Source of the DNA: Cupriavidus plantarum
Lineage (GTDB): Bacteria; Pseudomonadota; Gammaproteobacteria; Burkholderiales; Burkholderiaceae
DNA: 64,000 nt
Direction: 5' to 3'
NCBI RefSeq assembly: GCF_905397285.1
Contig: NZ_CAJPUX010000005.1
Span: 62,001-126,000, forward strand
In this document: one piece after another, positions 19,284 to 27,242 of the stretch
How positions within the stretch are numbered: the stretch's first letter is position 1
How the letters are laid out: each line of letters starts with the position of its first letter
The notes under the pieces: model-generated
The model's input: only the letters and a program-made list of their open reading frames with translations
Databases searched by the model: none
What the model was told of the DNA's origin: nothing
Position numbers and translations under genes: made by a program

Positions 19284-20300
19284 ATGGCATTGCAGTCCCC
19301 GATCGCACGCACCGTGATGGCGCGTGCCCGCACCACTCTGAACCTCCTGCTCGCCGCGGCAGGCGTCGCCGGCGCGCTCGCCGCGCCCGCCGCGCTCGCG
19401 GAATACCCGGAACGTCCGATCCAGCTGGTCCTCTCGTTCCCGCCCGCCGGCGCCACCGATGTGCTCGCGCGCGCCGTGGGTCAGCGTCTGTCGCAGGTCC
19501 TGCATCAACCCGTGGTCGTCGAGAACCGTCCAGGCGCCGGCGGTGCGATCGGGCTCGGTTACGCCGCGAAGGCCGCACCGGACGGTTACACGCTCTACAT
19601 GGCCGCCGTGAGCAATGCCGCCATCGCCGCGGCGACGTACAGCAATCAGCCCGCCAACCTGTCGAAGGACTTCGTGCCCATCGCGGGCATCGGCACCGTG
19701 CCGCATATCCTCGTGGTGCCCGCCACGCTGCCGGTCAAGACCGTGCCCGAACTGGTCAAGTACCTGAAGGCCGCGCCGGGCCAGTACAACTTCGCCTCGC
19801 AAGGCTCCGGCACGCTCTCGCATCTGGAGTCCGAACTGTTCCGCCTGCGCGCCGGTGTCGACGTCATCCACGTCCCGTACAAGGGCAGCTCGTTCGCGAT
19901 GCCGGACCTCATGGCCGGCCGCGCCGCGATGATGTTCGACAGCATCCCGTCCGCCCTGCCCCACGTGAAGTCCGGCAAGCTGCGCCTGCTCGCCGTGGCC
20001 TCCGACAAGCGCGTGAAGTCGCTGCCGGAGGCCCCGACCATGATCGAGGCTGGCATCCAGGACTTCCGCGCCGACAATCTGTTCGGGCTCGTCGCGCCGA
20101 AGGGCACGCCGCCCGCGGTGATCGAGAAGCTGGCCGCCGCGACCAAGACCGTACTCGCGATGCCCGACCTCGTCGACACCATGGATGCGCAAGGCGTGCA
20201 GATCGCCTATACGCCGAGCGACAAGTTCGGCCGCATGATCAACGAGGAAATGCGCGACTGGAGCAAGGTCGCCCAGGCCGCCAAGGTCAAGGTCGACTGA
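19284..20300 (+). CDS. Bug/TctC-family periplasmic solute-binding receptor
   Basis: 338 residues. A Sec signal peptide (about residues 1-39, ending ALAAPAALA-EYPERP) is followed by the Bug fold: YPERPIQLVLSFPPAGATDVLARAVGQRLSQVLHQPVVVENRPGAGGAIGLGYAAKAAPDGYTL, then PYKGSSFAMPDLMAGRAAMMFDSIPSALPHVKSGKLRLLAVASDKR. These proteins bind carboxylates or amino acids in the periplasm; Burkholderiales carry hundreds of copies, mostly without their own TctAB channel. No tctAB is present here either. It lies 126 bp ahead of a gamma-glutamyltransferase gene on the same strand, so a gamma-glutamyl compound or its acidic product is a possible ligand. That is inference. Confidence 0.92.
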   Translation: MALQSPIARTVMARARTTLNLLLAAAGVAGALAAPAALAEYPERPIQLVLSFPPAGATDVLARAVGQRLSQVLHQPVVVENRPGAGGAIGLGYAAKAAPDGYTLYMAAVSNAAIAAATYSNQPANLSKDFVPIAGIGTVPHILVVPATLPVKTVPELVKYLKAAPGQYNFASQGSGTLSHLESELFRLRAGVDVIHVPYKGSSFAMPDLMAGRAAMMFDSIPSALPHVKSGKLRLLAVASDKRVKSLPEAPTMIEAGIQDFRADNLFGLVAPKGTPPAVIEKLAAATKTVLAMPDLVDTMDAQGVQIAYTPSDKFGRMINEEMRDWSKVAQAAKVKVD

Positions 20301-20344
20301 CGTTCGACTGATACCGCCTGCAACGATCGCGTATGATCGTCCTT

Positions 20345-20394
20345 CGGCCTTCCCCCTTCGGGGAAGGCCGCCGCACTGGCCCCGCCACGGGGCC
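20345..20394. terminator. Two tandem hairpins between the Bug receptor and GGT genes
   Basis: The first hairpin (20345-20370) has a perfect 11-bp stem, CGGCCTTCCCC / GGGGAAGGCCG, with a CTTC loop. The second (20378-20394) has a GGCCCC / GGGGCC stem. No T-tract follows, so they may attenuate or protect the mRNA 3' end rather than stop transcription fully. Confidence 0.55.
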
Positions 20395-20426
20395 GTCGCC
20401 CGTTCATCTTCTCACCGCCACCGTTC

Positions 20427-22028
20427 ATGACCACCTTCTGGGACTTCCCCTATCCGTCGCGCCGCGTCCCGGTGCTCGCCGATAACGTCGTTTCCACCTC
20501 GCAACCGCTCGCTGCCGCGGCCGGCCTGCGCATGCTGGCCAAGGGCGGCAACGCCGTGGATGCCGCGCTGGCGACCGCCATCGCGCTGACCGTCGTCGAA
20601 CCCTGCATGAACGGCATCGGCGGCGACGCGTTCGCGCTGATCTGGGACGGCAAGCAGATGCACGGCCTCAACGCATCCGGCCGCGCGCCGCGCGCGTGGA
20701 CGCCCGAGTCGTTCTCGAAGTACAGCGCCATGCCGCCGATCGGCTGGGATGCCGTGACCGTGCCCGGCGCGGTATCGGGGTGGCGCACCACGTGGGAGCG
20801 CTTCGGCTCGCTGCCGTTCGAAGACCTGTTCGAGCCCGCGATCGAATACGCGCGCAACGGTTACGTGGTCTCCCATACCGTGCATCGCCAGTGGCAGGCG
20901 CAGGTGCCCGTGCTCGAGGGTCAGCCCGGGTATCGCGAGGCGTTTGCCCCGCGCGGCCGCGCGCCGCTGCCCGGCGAACGCGTCATCTGCCCCGGTCAGG
21001 CGGAGACGCTCGAGCGCATCGCGCGCTCCAAGGGCGACGACTTCTATCACGGCGAACTGGCGAAGAAGATCGCCGACCATGCGCGCGCCACGGGCGGCCG
21101 CATCGACGAGGCCGACCTCGCCGCGCATCGCGCCGACTGGGTCGAGCCGGTCAGCATGCGCTATCGCGACGTGACGCTGCACGAGATCGGGCCGAACGGC
21201 CAGGGCATCGGCGCGCTGATGGCGCTCGGCATGCTGGAACACTGGGACGTGCGCGAATCGGGCCGCGACAGCGCGCGCACGATGCACCTGCAGATCGAGG
21301 CCATGAAGCTCGCCTTTGCCGACCTGCATGCCTATGTCGGGGACGTGGACGCCATGCGCGCCGCTGGCCGCGTCACACCCGAAGCGCTGCTCGATCCCGC
21401 TTACCTTGCCGAACGCGCCAGGGCGATCGACCCGGACAAGGCGTCGTACCCGGGCCCGGGCAAGCCGCATACGGGCGGAACCGTGTACCTGACCGCCGCC
21501 GACCGCAACGGCATGATGGTGTCGTACATCCAATCCAACTTCAAAGGCTTCGGGTCGGGCGTGGTGGTGCCGAACACCGGCATCGCGCTGCATAACCGCG
21601 GCTGGGGCTTCAATCTCACGCCGGGTCACGTCAACCAGGTTGCGCCCGGCAAGCGGCCGTTCCACACGATCATTCCGGGCTTTCTCACGCGCAACGGCGC
21701 GCCGCTGGCCTCGTTCGGCGTGATGGGCGGTTCGATGCAGGCGCAGGGACACGTGCAGATGACGAGCCGCATCGCGGACTTCGGGCAGAACCCGCAGGCC
21801 GCCAACGATGCGCCGCGCTGGCGCGTGCTCGACGACAACGTCGGCGTATCCGTGGAAGCCCACACCCCGCGCGAGACGCTCGAAGGCCTCCGCGCGCGCG
21901 GGCATGCGATCGAGACCGCGGCACCGGACAGCCTCGACTTTGGCGGTGCGCAGATGGCGATGAAGATGGAACACGGCTATGCGGCCGCGTCCGATTACCG
22001 CAAGGACGGCTACCCCGTCGGCTTCTAG
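20427..22028 (+). CDS. ggt: Gamma-glutamyltransferase family protein
   Basis: 533 residues, an N-terminal-nucleophile hydrolase that self-cleaves into two subunits and acts on gamma-glutamyl bonds such as those in glutathione. N-terminal markers are STSQPLAAAAGLRMLAKGGNAVDAALATAIALTVVEPCMNGIGGDAFALIWDGK. The presumed nucleophile is Thr352 in HTGGTVYLTAADRNG, followed by SNFKGFGSGVVVPNTGIALHNRGWGF. PFHTIIPGF and GVMGGSMQAQGHVQ are further conserved blocks. No signal peptide is visible, so it is probably cytoplasmic, like the YwrD-type branch. The natural substrate is unknown; it could be a gamma-glutamyl amide or cephalosporin-like side chain. Confidence 0.9.
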   Translation: MTTFWDFPYPSRRVPVLADNVVSTSQPLAAAAGLRMLAKGGNAVDAALATAIALTVVEPCMNGIGGDAFALIWDGKQMHGLNASGRAPRAWTPESFSKYSAMPPIGWDAVTVPGAVSGWRTTWERFGSLPFEDLFEPAIEYARNGYVVSHTVHRQWQAQVPVLEGQPGYREAFAPRGRAPLPGERVICPGQAETLERIARSKGDDFYHGELAKKIADHARATGGRIDEADLAAHRADWVEPVSMRYRDVTLHEIGPNGQGIGALMALGMLEHWDVRESGRDSARTMHLQIEAMKLAFADLHAYVGDVDAMRAAGRVTPEALLDPAYLAERARAIDPDKASYPGPGKPHTGGTVYLTAADRNGMMVSYIQSNFKGFGSGVVVPNTGIALHNRGWGFNLTPGHVNQVAPGKRPFHTIIPGFLTRNGAPLASFGVMGGSMQAQGHVQMTSRIADFGQNPQAANDAPRWRVLDDNVGVSVEAHTPRETLEGLRARGHAIETAAPDSLDFGGAQMAMKMEHGYAAASDYRKDGYPVGF

Positions 22029-22038
22029 GCGCTGACGG

Positions 22039-22066
22039 CTGGCCTCACGCGTGCGTGTGAGGCCAG
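22039..22066. terminator. Bidirectional hairpin between ggt and lpxO
   Basis: A perfect 10-bp stem (CTGGCCTCAC / GTGAGGCCAG) with an 8-nt loop lies between these convergent genes and covers the lpxO stop codon. It is followed by AAAA on the plus strand. Confidence 0.6.
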
Positions 22067-22956
22067 AAAATCGCCATGACCATACCAAGCATCAGCGCCC
22101 ACTTGAGCGTGTAGTACACGTTGCGGTTCCACGCCTTGAGCCGCTTGCCGACCATGCGCACCGCATAGATGTACTTGAACGCGCGATTGAGCCCGCCCGT
22201 CGCATCGCCGCCCTCGTTCGGCGATGCGGCCGCGCGCATGAGCGTGTCGCTGATCGCGCGATTGACGCGCTGCGCCCAGCCGAACCGCAACGGCCGCTCG
22301 ATATCGCAGAACAATATGATCCGGTCGTGCGTGGTGCCATTCCGCGCATGGTGCAGGAACGTCTCGTCGAACACCACGTCCTCGCCATCGCGCCACGAGT
22401 AGGTTTCGTTATCGACGGTGATCGAGCACAGGTCGTCGTTTGGCGTGACCAGCCCCAGGTGATACCGCAGCGACCCCGCGTACGGGTCCCGGTGCGGAAA
22501 CAGCTTCGCACCCGGCGGCAGCCGCGCGAACATCGCGGCCTTGACCGAAGGCAGGCTGTCGAGGATCGCCAGCGTGCGCGGGCATGCCGCGAGTGCGGAC
22601 GGATGCGGCGTGTCGTACCACTTCAGATAGAAGCGCTTCCACCCCTGGCGAAAGAACGAATTGAAGCCGATATCGGTATAACCCTTCGCGGCCTGCAATC
22701 GTTCGGCCTCCGCCAGCGCGAGGGCTTCCGCGCGAATGGTTTGCCATTCCCGGCGAATGATCTCGAGCTCGGGGAAATGTTCGCGGCCGATGAACGGTGT
22801 GCGGGGCACGCGCGAGAACGCGTACGCGAATCCGTTCAGCGGCGCCAGGAACGTGGAATGATCGAACAGCTGGCGGAAGAAGCCATGGCGCGCCTTGCCC
22901 CGGAAGTGGGTGTAAAGGGCGCTGGCAATGAAAATGAGCAGGACGGCCCAACGCAT
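22045..22956 (-). CDS. lpxO: LpxO-type lipid A hydroxylase (aspartyl/asparaginyl beta-hydroxylase fold)
   Basis: 303 residues from ATG 22956, which has a GAGG site 7 nt upstream. An N-terminal membrane helix (MRWAVLLIFIASALYTHF) anchors it at the inner membrane. Catalytic markers of Fe(II)/2-oxoglutarate oxygenases of this family are present: LFPHRDPYAGSLRYHLGL (iron ligands and substrate site), DGEDVVFDETFLHHARNGTTHDRIILFCDIERPL, and a second C-terminal membrane helix. LpxO hydroxylates the secondary acyl chain of lipid A at carbon 2. In context it belongs with the ArnT-like enzyme and two-component system nearby as envelope-modification functions. Confidence 0.9.
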   Translation of the reverse strand: MRWAVLLIFIASALYTHFRGKARHGFFRQLFDHSTFLAPLNGFAYAFSRVPRTPFIGREHFPELEIIRREWQTIRAEALALAEAERLQAAKGYTDIGFNSFFRQGWKRFYLKWYDTPHPSALAACPRTLAILDSLPSVKAAMFARLPPGAKLFPHRDPYAGSLRYHLGLVTPNDDLCSITVDNETYSWRDGEDVVFDETFLHHARNGTTHDRIILFCDIERPLRFGWAQRVNRAISDTLMRAAASPNEGGDATGGLNRAFKYIYAVRMVGKRLKAWNRNVYYTLKWALMLGMVMAIFWPHTHA

Positions 22957-23097
22957 GATGCAACCTCGACGACGGGATTTGCGAAATCCTAATGCCGTCG
23001 ACAGCATTGCATCCTTGAAGTGCGCAGCTAGCGCGCGACGTTAGCGACGATAGATGGCGTTTTCGAAAGCGTTGCGCGATTGGTGAAATTTTTCGGG

Positions 23098-23568
23098 TCA
23101 GCCCAGCGGCAATGCCGTGCTGTACAGCACCTGCTTGAGCGCAAAACTCGACCGGATATTGGACACCCCCGGGATCTTGGTGATGTGGTCGATGATCAGC
23201 CGTTCGAGCGCTTCCACGTCGGGCACGATCACCCGCAGCAGGTAGTCCGCGTCGCCGGACATCAGATAGCACTCCATGACCTGCGGGAGCGCGGCGATGC
23301 GGCGCTCGAACGCGTCGAGCGTTTCGCGGCGTTGCTTGTCCAGCGAGATCTGGATAAACACTACGACCTTCAGCCCCAGCCGCCGCGCATCCAGCAGCGT
23401 CACGCGGCGCGAGATCACGCCCTGCTTCTCGAGGTTCTTCACGCGAGCCAGGCAGGGCGACGGGGACAGGTTCACGCGGCTCGCCAGCTCGACGTTGGTC
23501 AGGCTGCCGTCGCGCTGCAGTTCGCCGAGAATCCGGATGTCGGTGGCGTCGAGGTCGATGTCCAGCAT
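23098..23568 (-). CDS. Lrp/AsnC-family transcriptional regulator
   Basis: 156 residues. The N-terminal helix-turn-helix (LDATDIRILGELQRDGSLTNVELASRVNLSPSPCLARVKNLEKQGVI) is followed by the RAM effector domain (FIQISLDKQRRETLDAFERRIAALPQVMECYLMSGDADYLLRVIVPDVEALERLIIDHITKIPGVSNIRSSFALKQV). Such proteins sense amino acids and usually control a divergent exporter or catabolic gene. Here the divergent neighbour is an EamA-type exporter, separated by 161 bp with a palindrome. Confidence 0.94.
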   Translation of the reverse strand: MLDIDLDATDIRILGELQRDGSLTNVELASRVNLSPSPCLARVKNLEKQGVISRRVTLLDARRLGLKVVVFIQISLDKQRRETLDAFERRIAALPQVMECYLMSGDADYLLRVIVPDVEALERLIIDHITKIPGVSNIRSSFALKQVLYSTALPLG

Positions 23569-23670
23569 GTTGCGCTTCCGAAATGAGGTTGACCGGCATT
23601 CTATGCTGGATTTGCGGTTTCAGGCCTTCGATTGCGGTCAATGCTGCGGTGCAAGGAACCCTAGACTTGC

Positions 23671-23691
23671 GGTTAAGGGATTTCCCTAACC
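23671..23691. promoter_or_regulatory. Palindrome in the Lrp / EamA intergenic region
   Basis: GGTTAAGGG-ATTT-CCCTAACC is an imperfect inverted repeat 39 bp upstream of the EamA start. Its place between a regulator and its likely target suggests an Lrp operator. A hairpin in the leader is an alternative reading. Confidence 0.5.
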
Positions 23692-23729
23692 ACTCCACCG
23701 CAACGCGTCGTTTCCATCGGAGCCGCATC

Positions 23730-24662
23730 ATGTCCGCCCACACCACCGCCGCCAGCGCCTCGCTGGGCGCCGGTATCCGCAAATTCCTGCCGTTGATCGG
23801 CGCCGTTGTCGTCTGGGGCGGCAACTGGCCCGTGATGAAGTACGGCCTGTCGCACGTCAGCCCACTCTGGTTCGCGACGGCGCGCTTCGGGTCGGCGGCC
23901 CTGTTGAGCGTGGTGGTGCTGGCAGTGCTCGGACGCCTGCGTTTCCCGACGCGGCAGGAGTGGCCCCTCGTGCTGGGCGTGGGCCTGCTGCAGATGGCCG
24001 CCTTCACGGCGCTGGCCTTGTGGGCGTTGCAATACGTCGCTCCGGGACGCGCGTCGGTCATTGCCTATGCCACGGCGATCTGGGTTATCCCGCTGGCTTC
24101 GCTGGTCCTCGGCGAGCGTCCGTCGCGGATGCAGTGGGTGGCGACAGGAATGAGCTATGCGGGCATTGCGGTGATCGTGCTGCCTGCGGTGACGCGGTGG
24201 GAATTGCACACGGTGGTGGGTCTGGCGATGCTGCTGGGGGCGTCGCTCGCATGGGCCGTGAACATCATCCAGCTTCGCGCGAACCGGGCGATCCGGCTCG
24301 GGGCGGACATGATTCCCTGGCAAACGGCGATCGCGACGGTGCCGTTGCTCCTGCTGGCGTTGTTGCGCGATGGCGTCCCAAACGCCGACGCGTTCGTGGC
24401 GATCTGGCCCGCCCTCGTGTACACCGGTCCGCTTGCCACGGCCCTGACGTTCATCCTCGTGCTGAACATCACCCAGACCTTGCCTCCGGCGGCCACTTCT
24501 ATCGCGATGCTCGGTGTGCCCGTCATCGGCCTGGTCATCTCGGCCGCCGCCTGGCACGAACGCATCTCGGCGGATCTGTCGATCGGGCTGGCCTTGATCG
24601 CGTTGGGCGTGGTGACGACGGCGCTGGCCCCGAGGGTGAGCCCCTCTCGCCCGGCGGCTTGA
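23730..24662 (+). CDS. EamA/DMT-family inner-membrane transporter
   Basis: 310 residues from ATG 23730, the first start that leaves the leader out. Ten predicted helices form two EamA repeats: repeat 1 begins LPLIGAVVVWGGNWPVMKYGLSHVSPLWFATARFGSAALLSVVVLAVL, and repeat 2 begins VVGLAMLLGASLAWAVNIIQLR near residue 160. The family exports amino acids and metabolites (RhtA, YdcZ types). It is divergent from an Lrp-type regulator, which is the common arrangement for amino-acid exporters. Confidence 0.92.
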   Translation: MSAHTTAASASLGAGIRKFLPLIGAVVVWGGNWPVMKYGLSHVSPLWFATARFGSAALLSVVVLAVLGRLRFPTRQEWPLVLGVGLLQMAAFTALALWALQYVAPGRASVIAYATAIWVIPLASLVLGERPSRMQWVATGMSYAGIAVIVLPAVTRWELHTVVGLAMLLGASLAWAVNIIQLRANRAIRLGADMIPWQTAIATVPLLLLALLRDGVPNADAFVAIWPALVYTGPLATALTFILVLNITQTLPPAATSIAMLGVPVIGLVISAAAWHERISADLSIGLALIALGVVTTALAPRVSPSRPAA

Positions 24663-24684
24663 CGGCGACCGCTCAGGAGGCCAA

Positions 24685-26436
24685 TCAAGGCCGGTTCGTC
24701 ACCACCACCCGCTTGTAATCCCTCGCCACCACGTACATCGGCAGCTTGCCCGCAAGCTGCTGATACGTGTCCGGCGACATGACCGCCATCGCGGGGCCGT
24801 CGTCCCGCCATGCAGCTTCGAAGGCGGCGATGGTGGGCAGCCAGCGCGACGGTTCCACCGTCGTGCCGAAACCGAGCTCGTCGGCCTCCGCGACCATCAC
24901 AAGGGGATGGCGGACGTAGAACGGCAGCGTATGGTCCAGCATCCGTACGCCATACAAAGGCATCCCCGGCGTGAGCCGATGCGCGACCGCGGGCGCGATG
25001 TCGGCGCCCGACAGTGGCCGCCCGATCGTGTCGTAGCCAAGCAGCGCCACGGTGAAGGCCACATACATCCCCACCCCATACGCCGCGATACTCGCCGTCA
25101 GCCGCCCGCGCGCGGCGAGCCAGCGCGCGAGGACCACGCCCGCGAGCATGAGCGCGAACGTGATGGCGACCCAGATCGCATACGTGCGATAGAACAGGTT
25201 CGGAATGTTGTTGGCATTCAGCGACCCGACAATCGGGCTGGCCATCAGACACACCGCGGCCACGATGCCTGCCCCAACCAGCTGCCGGCGCCACGCCCGC
25301 AGGTCCATGCGATCAAGCGCCACCGCCGCGAGGATCGCCAGCGCCGGCACCACAGGGACGATGTAACCCGGGAGCTTCGACCGTGACAGACTGAAGAACA
25401 CGAAAATCGCGATCGCCCACACGCCGACCAGCAGAAGCGGACGGAATGCAGCCGGCTGCGGCACGCTGTCACGCATGGCCTTCCACATGCGCGGAAACAG
25501 CCCGGCCCACGGCAGCATCCCGCCAACGATCAGCGGCACGAAATAGAGCAGCGGCCCCGAACGCGAATGCACGTTGGACGTATAACGTTCCCAATGCTCG
25601 TGGATGAAAAAGAACTGCAGGAATTCGGGATTGCGTCGCGCGATCAGCCAGAACCATGGCACCGTCACCGCCAGCAGGATCGCAAGCCCCGCGCCCCAAT
25701 GCAACCGCCGCAGCAGCGCCCCATCGCGCGCCACGATCGCATAGCACACCAGCACGAGCCCCGGCAGCGCAATGCCGACCAGCCCCTTGGTCAACACCGC
25801 CACGCCCATCGTCGCCCAGCACAACAGCATCCACCGCCGCCGCGCGGCAACGCTCGCATCGGGATGCTGCGCGAGCAGCATCGTCGCCAGCGTGCAGGCC
25901 ATCGCTCCGGCGAGGGTCATGTCGAGCGTGTTGAAGTGCGCCGCCGTGCTCCACATCGGCGCGCCCAGCAGCACGATGGCCGCGAACCATCCCGCGCGCG
26001 CGCCGAACCAGCGCCATGTGGCCAGCATCGTCATGCCGATGCCGAGCAGCCCGGACAGCGCGACGCACAGCCGCGCCTGCCAATCGCCTACCCCAAACAA
26101 GGTATAGGCCACCGCCGTCACCCACATATGCAACGGCGGTTTCTCGAAGTACTTCAGCGCGTTGTATCGAATCGTGACCCAATCGCCGGTGGCGAGCATC
26201 TCGCGGGAGATCTCGGCGTAGCGCCCTTCGTCCGGGCCGATCAGATGCCGCATCGCGAGCGTGCCAAACCATACCGCAAGCACCGCCACCACGGCCGCGC
26301 CGATCCATATGGCGGTGCGCCATGACGCGCGCCGGTCGGTGCCTGCCCAGCGCGGGCCGTCGCCCGGCACCGCACCGGGATGCGGAAGCAGCTCGGAAGA
26401 CTGGGCCGGGGCCGAATGTGACGGAGGATGCAACAT
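24685..26436 (-). CDS. ArnT-like GT39/GT83 glycosyltransferase
   Basis: 583 residues, a polytopic inner-membrane enzyme of the family that moves a sugar from undecaprenyl phosphate to lipid A or protein on the periplasmic side. The catalytic first loop is intact: LIGPDEGRYAEISREMLATGDWVTIRYNALKYFEKPPLHMWVTAVAYTLFG (about residues 66-116), with the GPDE acid motif and EKPPL. STAAHFNTLDMTLAG, LTKGLVG, SLSRSKLPGYIVPVVPALAIL and a soluble C-terminal domain follow. The last segment resembles ArnT more than protein mannosyltransferases. No arnBCAD genes lie beside it, so its sugar may differ from aminoarabinose. It is divergent from a two-component system, with 125 bp between. Confidence 0.88.
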   Translation of the reverse strand: MLHPPSHSAPAQSSELLPHPGAVPGDGPRWAGTDRRASWRTAIWIGAAVVAVLAVWFGTLAMRHLIGPDEGRYAEISREMLATGDWVTIRYNALKYFEKPPLHMWVTAVAYTLFGVGDWQARLCVALSGLLGIGMTMLATWRWFGARAGWFAAIVLLGAPMWSTAAHFNTLDMTLAGAMACTLATMLLAQHPDASVAARRRWMLLCWATMGVAVLTKGLVGIALPGLVLVCYAIVARDGALLRRLHWGAGLAILLAVTVPWFWLIARRNPEFLQFFFIHEHWERYTSNVHSRSGPLLYFVPLIVGGMLPWAGLFPRMWKAMRDSVPQPAAFRPLLLVGVWAIAIFVFFSLSRSKLPGYIVPVVPALAILAAVALDRMDLRAWRRQLVGAGIVAAVCLMASPIVGSLNANNIPNLFYRTYAIWVAITFALMLAGVVLARWLAARGRLTASIAAYGVGMYVAFTVALLGYDTIGRPLSGADIAPAVAHRLTPGMPLYGVRMLDHTLPFYVRHPLVMVAEADELGFGTTVEPSRWLPTIAAFEAAWRDDGPAMAVMSPDTYQQLAGKLPMYVVARDYKRVVVTNRP

Positions 26437-26458
26437 AGGCGCGCGAACCCCAAAGGAT

Positions 26459-26506
26459 GATCGCGCAGGTTAAGGGCCGAACCTTAGCGGCACATTAACC
26501 GCGATC
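26459..26506. promoter_or_regulatory. Nested inverted repeat between the ArnT-like gene and the response-regulator gene
   Basis: Outer arms are GATCGCG (26459-26465) and CGCGATC (26500-26506). Inner arms are GGTTAA (26468-26473) and TTAACC (26495-26500), and AAGG / CCTT lies between. The TTAA half-sites resemble those used by PmrA/QseB-type regulators. The site lies in the only gap between both genes, so one regulator could control both directions. Confidence 0.55.
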
Positions 26507-26561
26507 AAAACTGGTACGCTTGCGCCGTCCGCCATTGGAATACGTCGTAGATCACCTAGAA

Positions 26562-27242
26562 ATGAGAATACTTATCGTCGAAGACGACGCCATGCTGGGC
26601 GACGGTCTGCAGCGGGGCCTGAAGCTGCTGGGCCATGTGGTGGACTGGTTTCCCACCGCCGCCGCCGCCGACCACGCGGTGGAGGTCATGGCGTACGACG
26701 CCATCGTGCTCGACCTCGGCCTCGACGAAGATGACGGCGGCGACCTGCTCGCGCGGTGGCGCGCCCGCCGCCGGACCACGCCCGTCATCGTGCTGACCGC
26801 GCGCGACGCGGTGGAAAGCCGCATCAGCGTGCTCGACACCGGCGCTGACGATTACCTCGTCAAACCCGTGGCCGTCGACGAACTCGCGGCCCGCCTGCGC
26901 GCCGTGACGCGACGCGCGGCGGGACAAGCCGAGCCCGTCTGGCGCCACGGCCCGCTGGAATTCAATGCCGCTTCGCGCCAGGCAAGCTGGCAGGGCCAGC
27001 CCGTGGACCTGACGAGCCGGGAAGCGCTGCTGCTCGAACTGCTGCTCGCGCATCCGAACCGCGTGCTGACCCGCGACTTCCTGCGCGACAAGCTCTACGC
27101 GTGGGACAAGTCCGCGGAGAGCAACACGCTCGAGGTCCATATCCACCACCTTCGCCGCAAGCTGCATCCCGGCATCGTGCGGACGTTGCGCGGTGCCGGC
27201 TATTCGCTCGGCACGCTCGAGGCGATCGGGGCCGACGCATGA
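26562..27242 (+). CDS. OmpR-family response regulator (QseB/PmrA-like)
   Basis: 226 residues from ATG 26562. The receiver domain has MRILIVEDDAMLGDGLQRGLKLLGH, the phospho-acceptor Asp in IVLDLGL (residue 51) and the Lys switch in DDYLVKPVAVDELAARLRA. The C-terminal winged helix includes LTSREALLLELLLAHPNRVLTRDFLRDKLYAWDKSAESNTLEVHIHHLRRKL. That fits the QseB/PmrA/TctD group. Its ATGA overlap with the kinase gene (27239-27242) shows a coupled pair. Confidence 0.94.
   Translation: MRILIVEDDAMLGDGLQRGLKLLGHVVDWFPTAAAADHAVEVMAYDAIVLDLGLDEDDGGDLLARWRARRRTTPVIVLTARDAVESRISVLDTGADDYLVKPVAVDELAARLRAVTRRAAGQAEPVWRHGPLEFNAASRQASWQGQPVDLTSREALLLELLLAHPNRVLTRDFLRDKLYAWDKSAESNTLEVHIHHLRRKLHPGIVRTLRGAGYSLGTLEAIGADA

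Noticed and set aside
22409..24061. 550-codon minus-strand frame across lpxO and the Lrp gene
   Set aside because: Wrong frame for both real genes; the translation has no recognisable domain.
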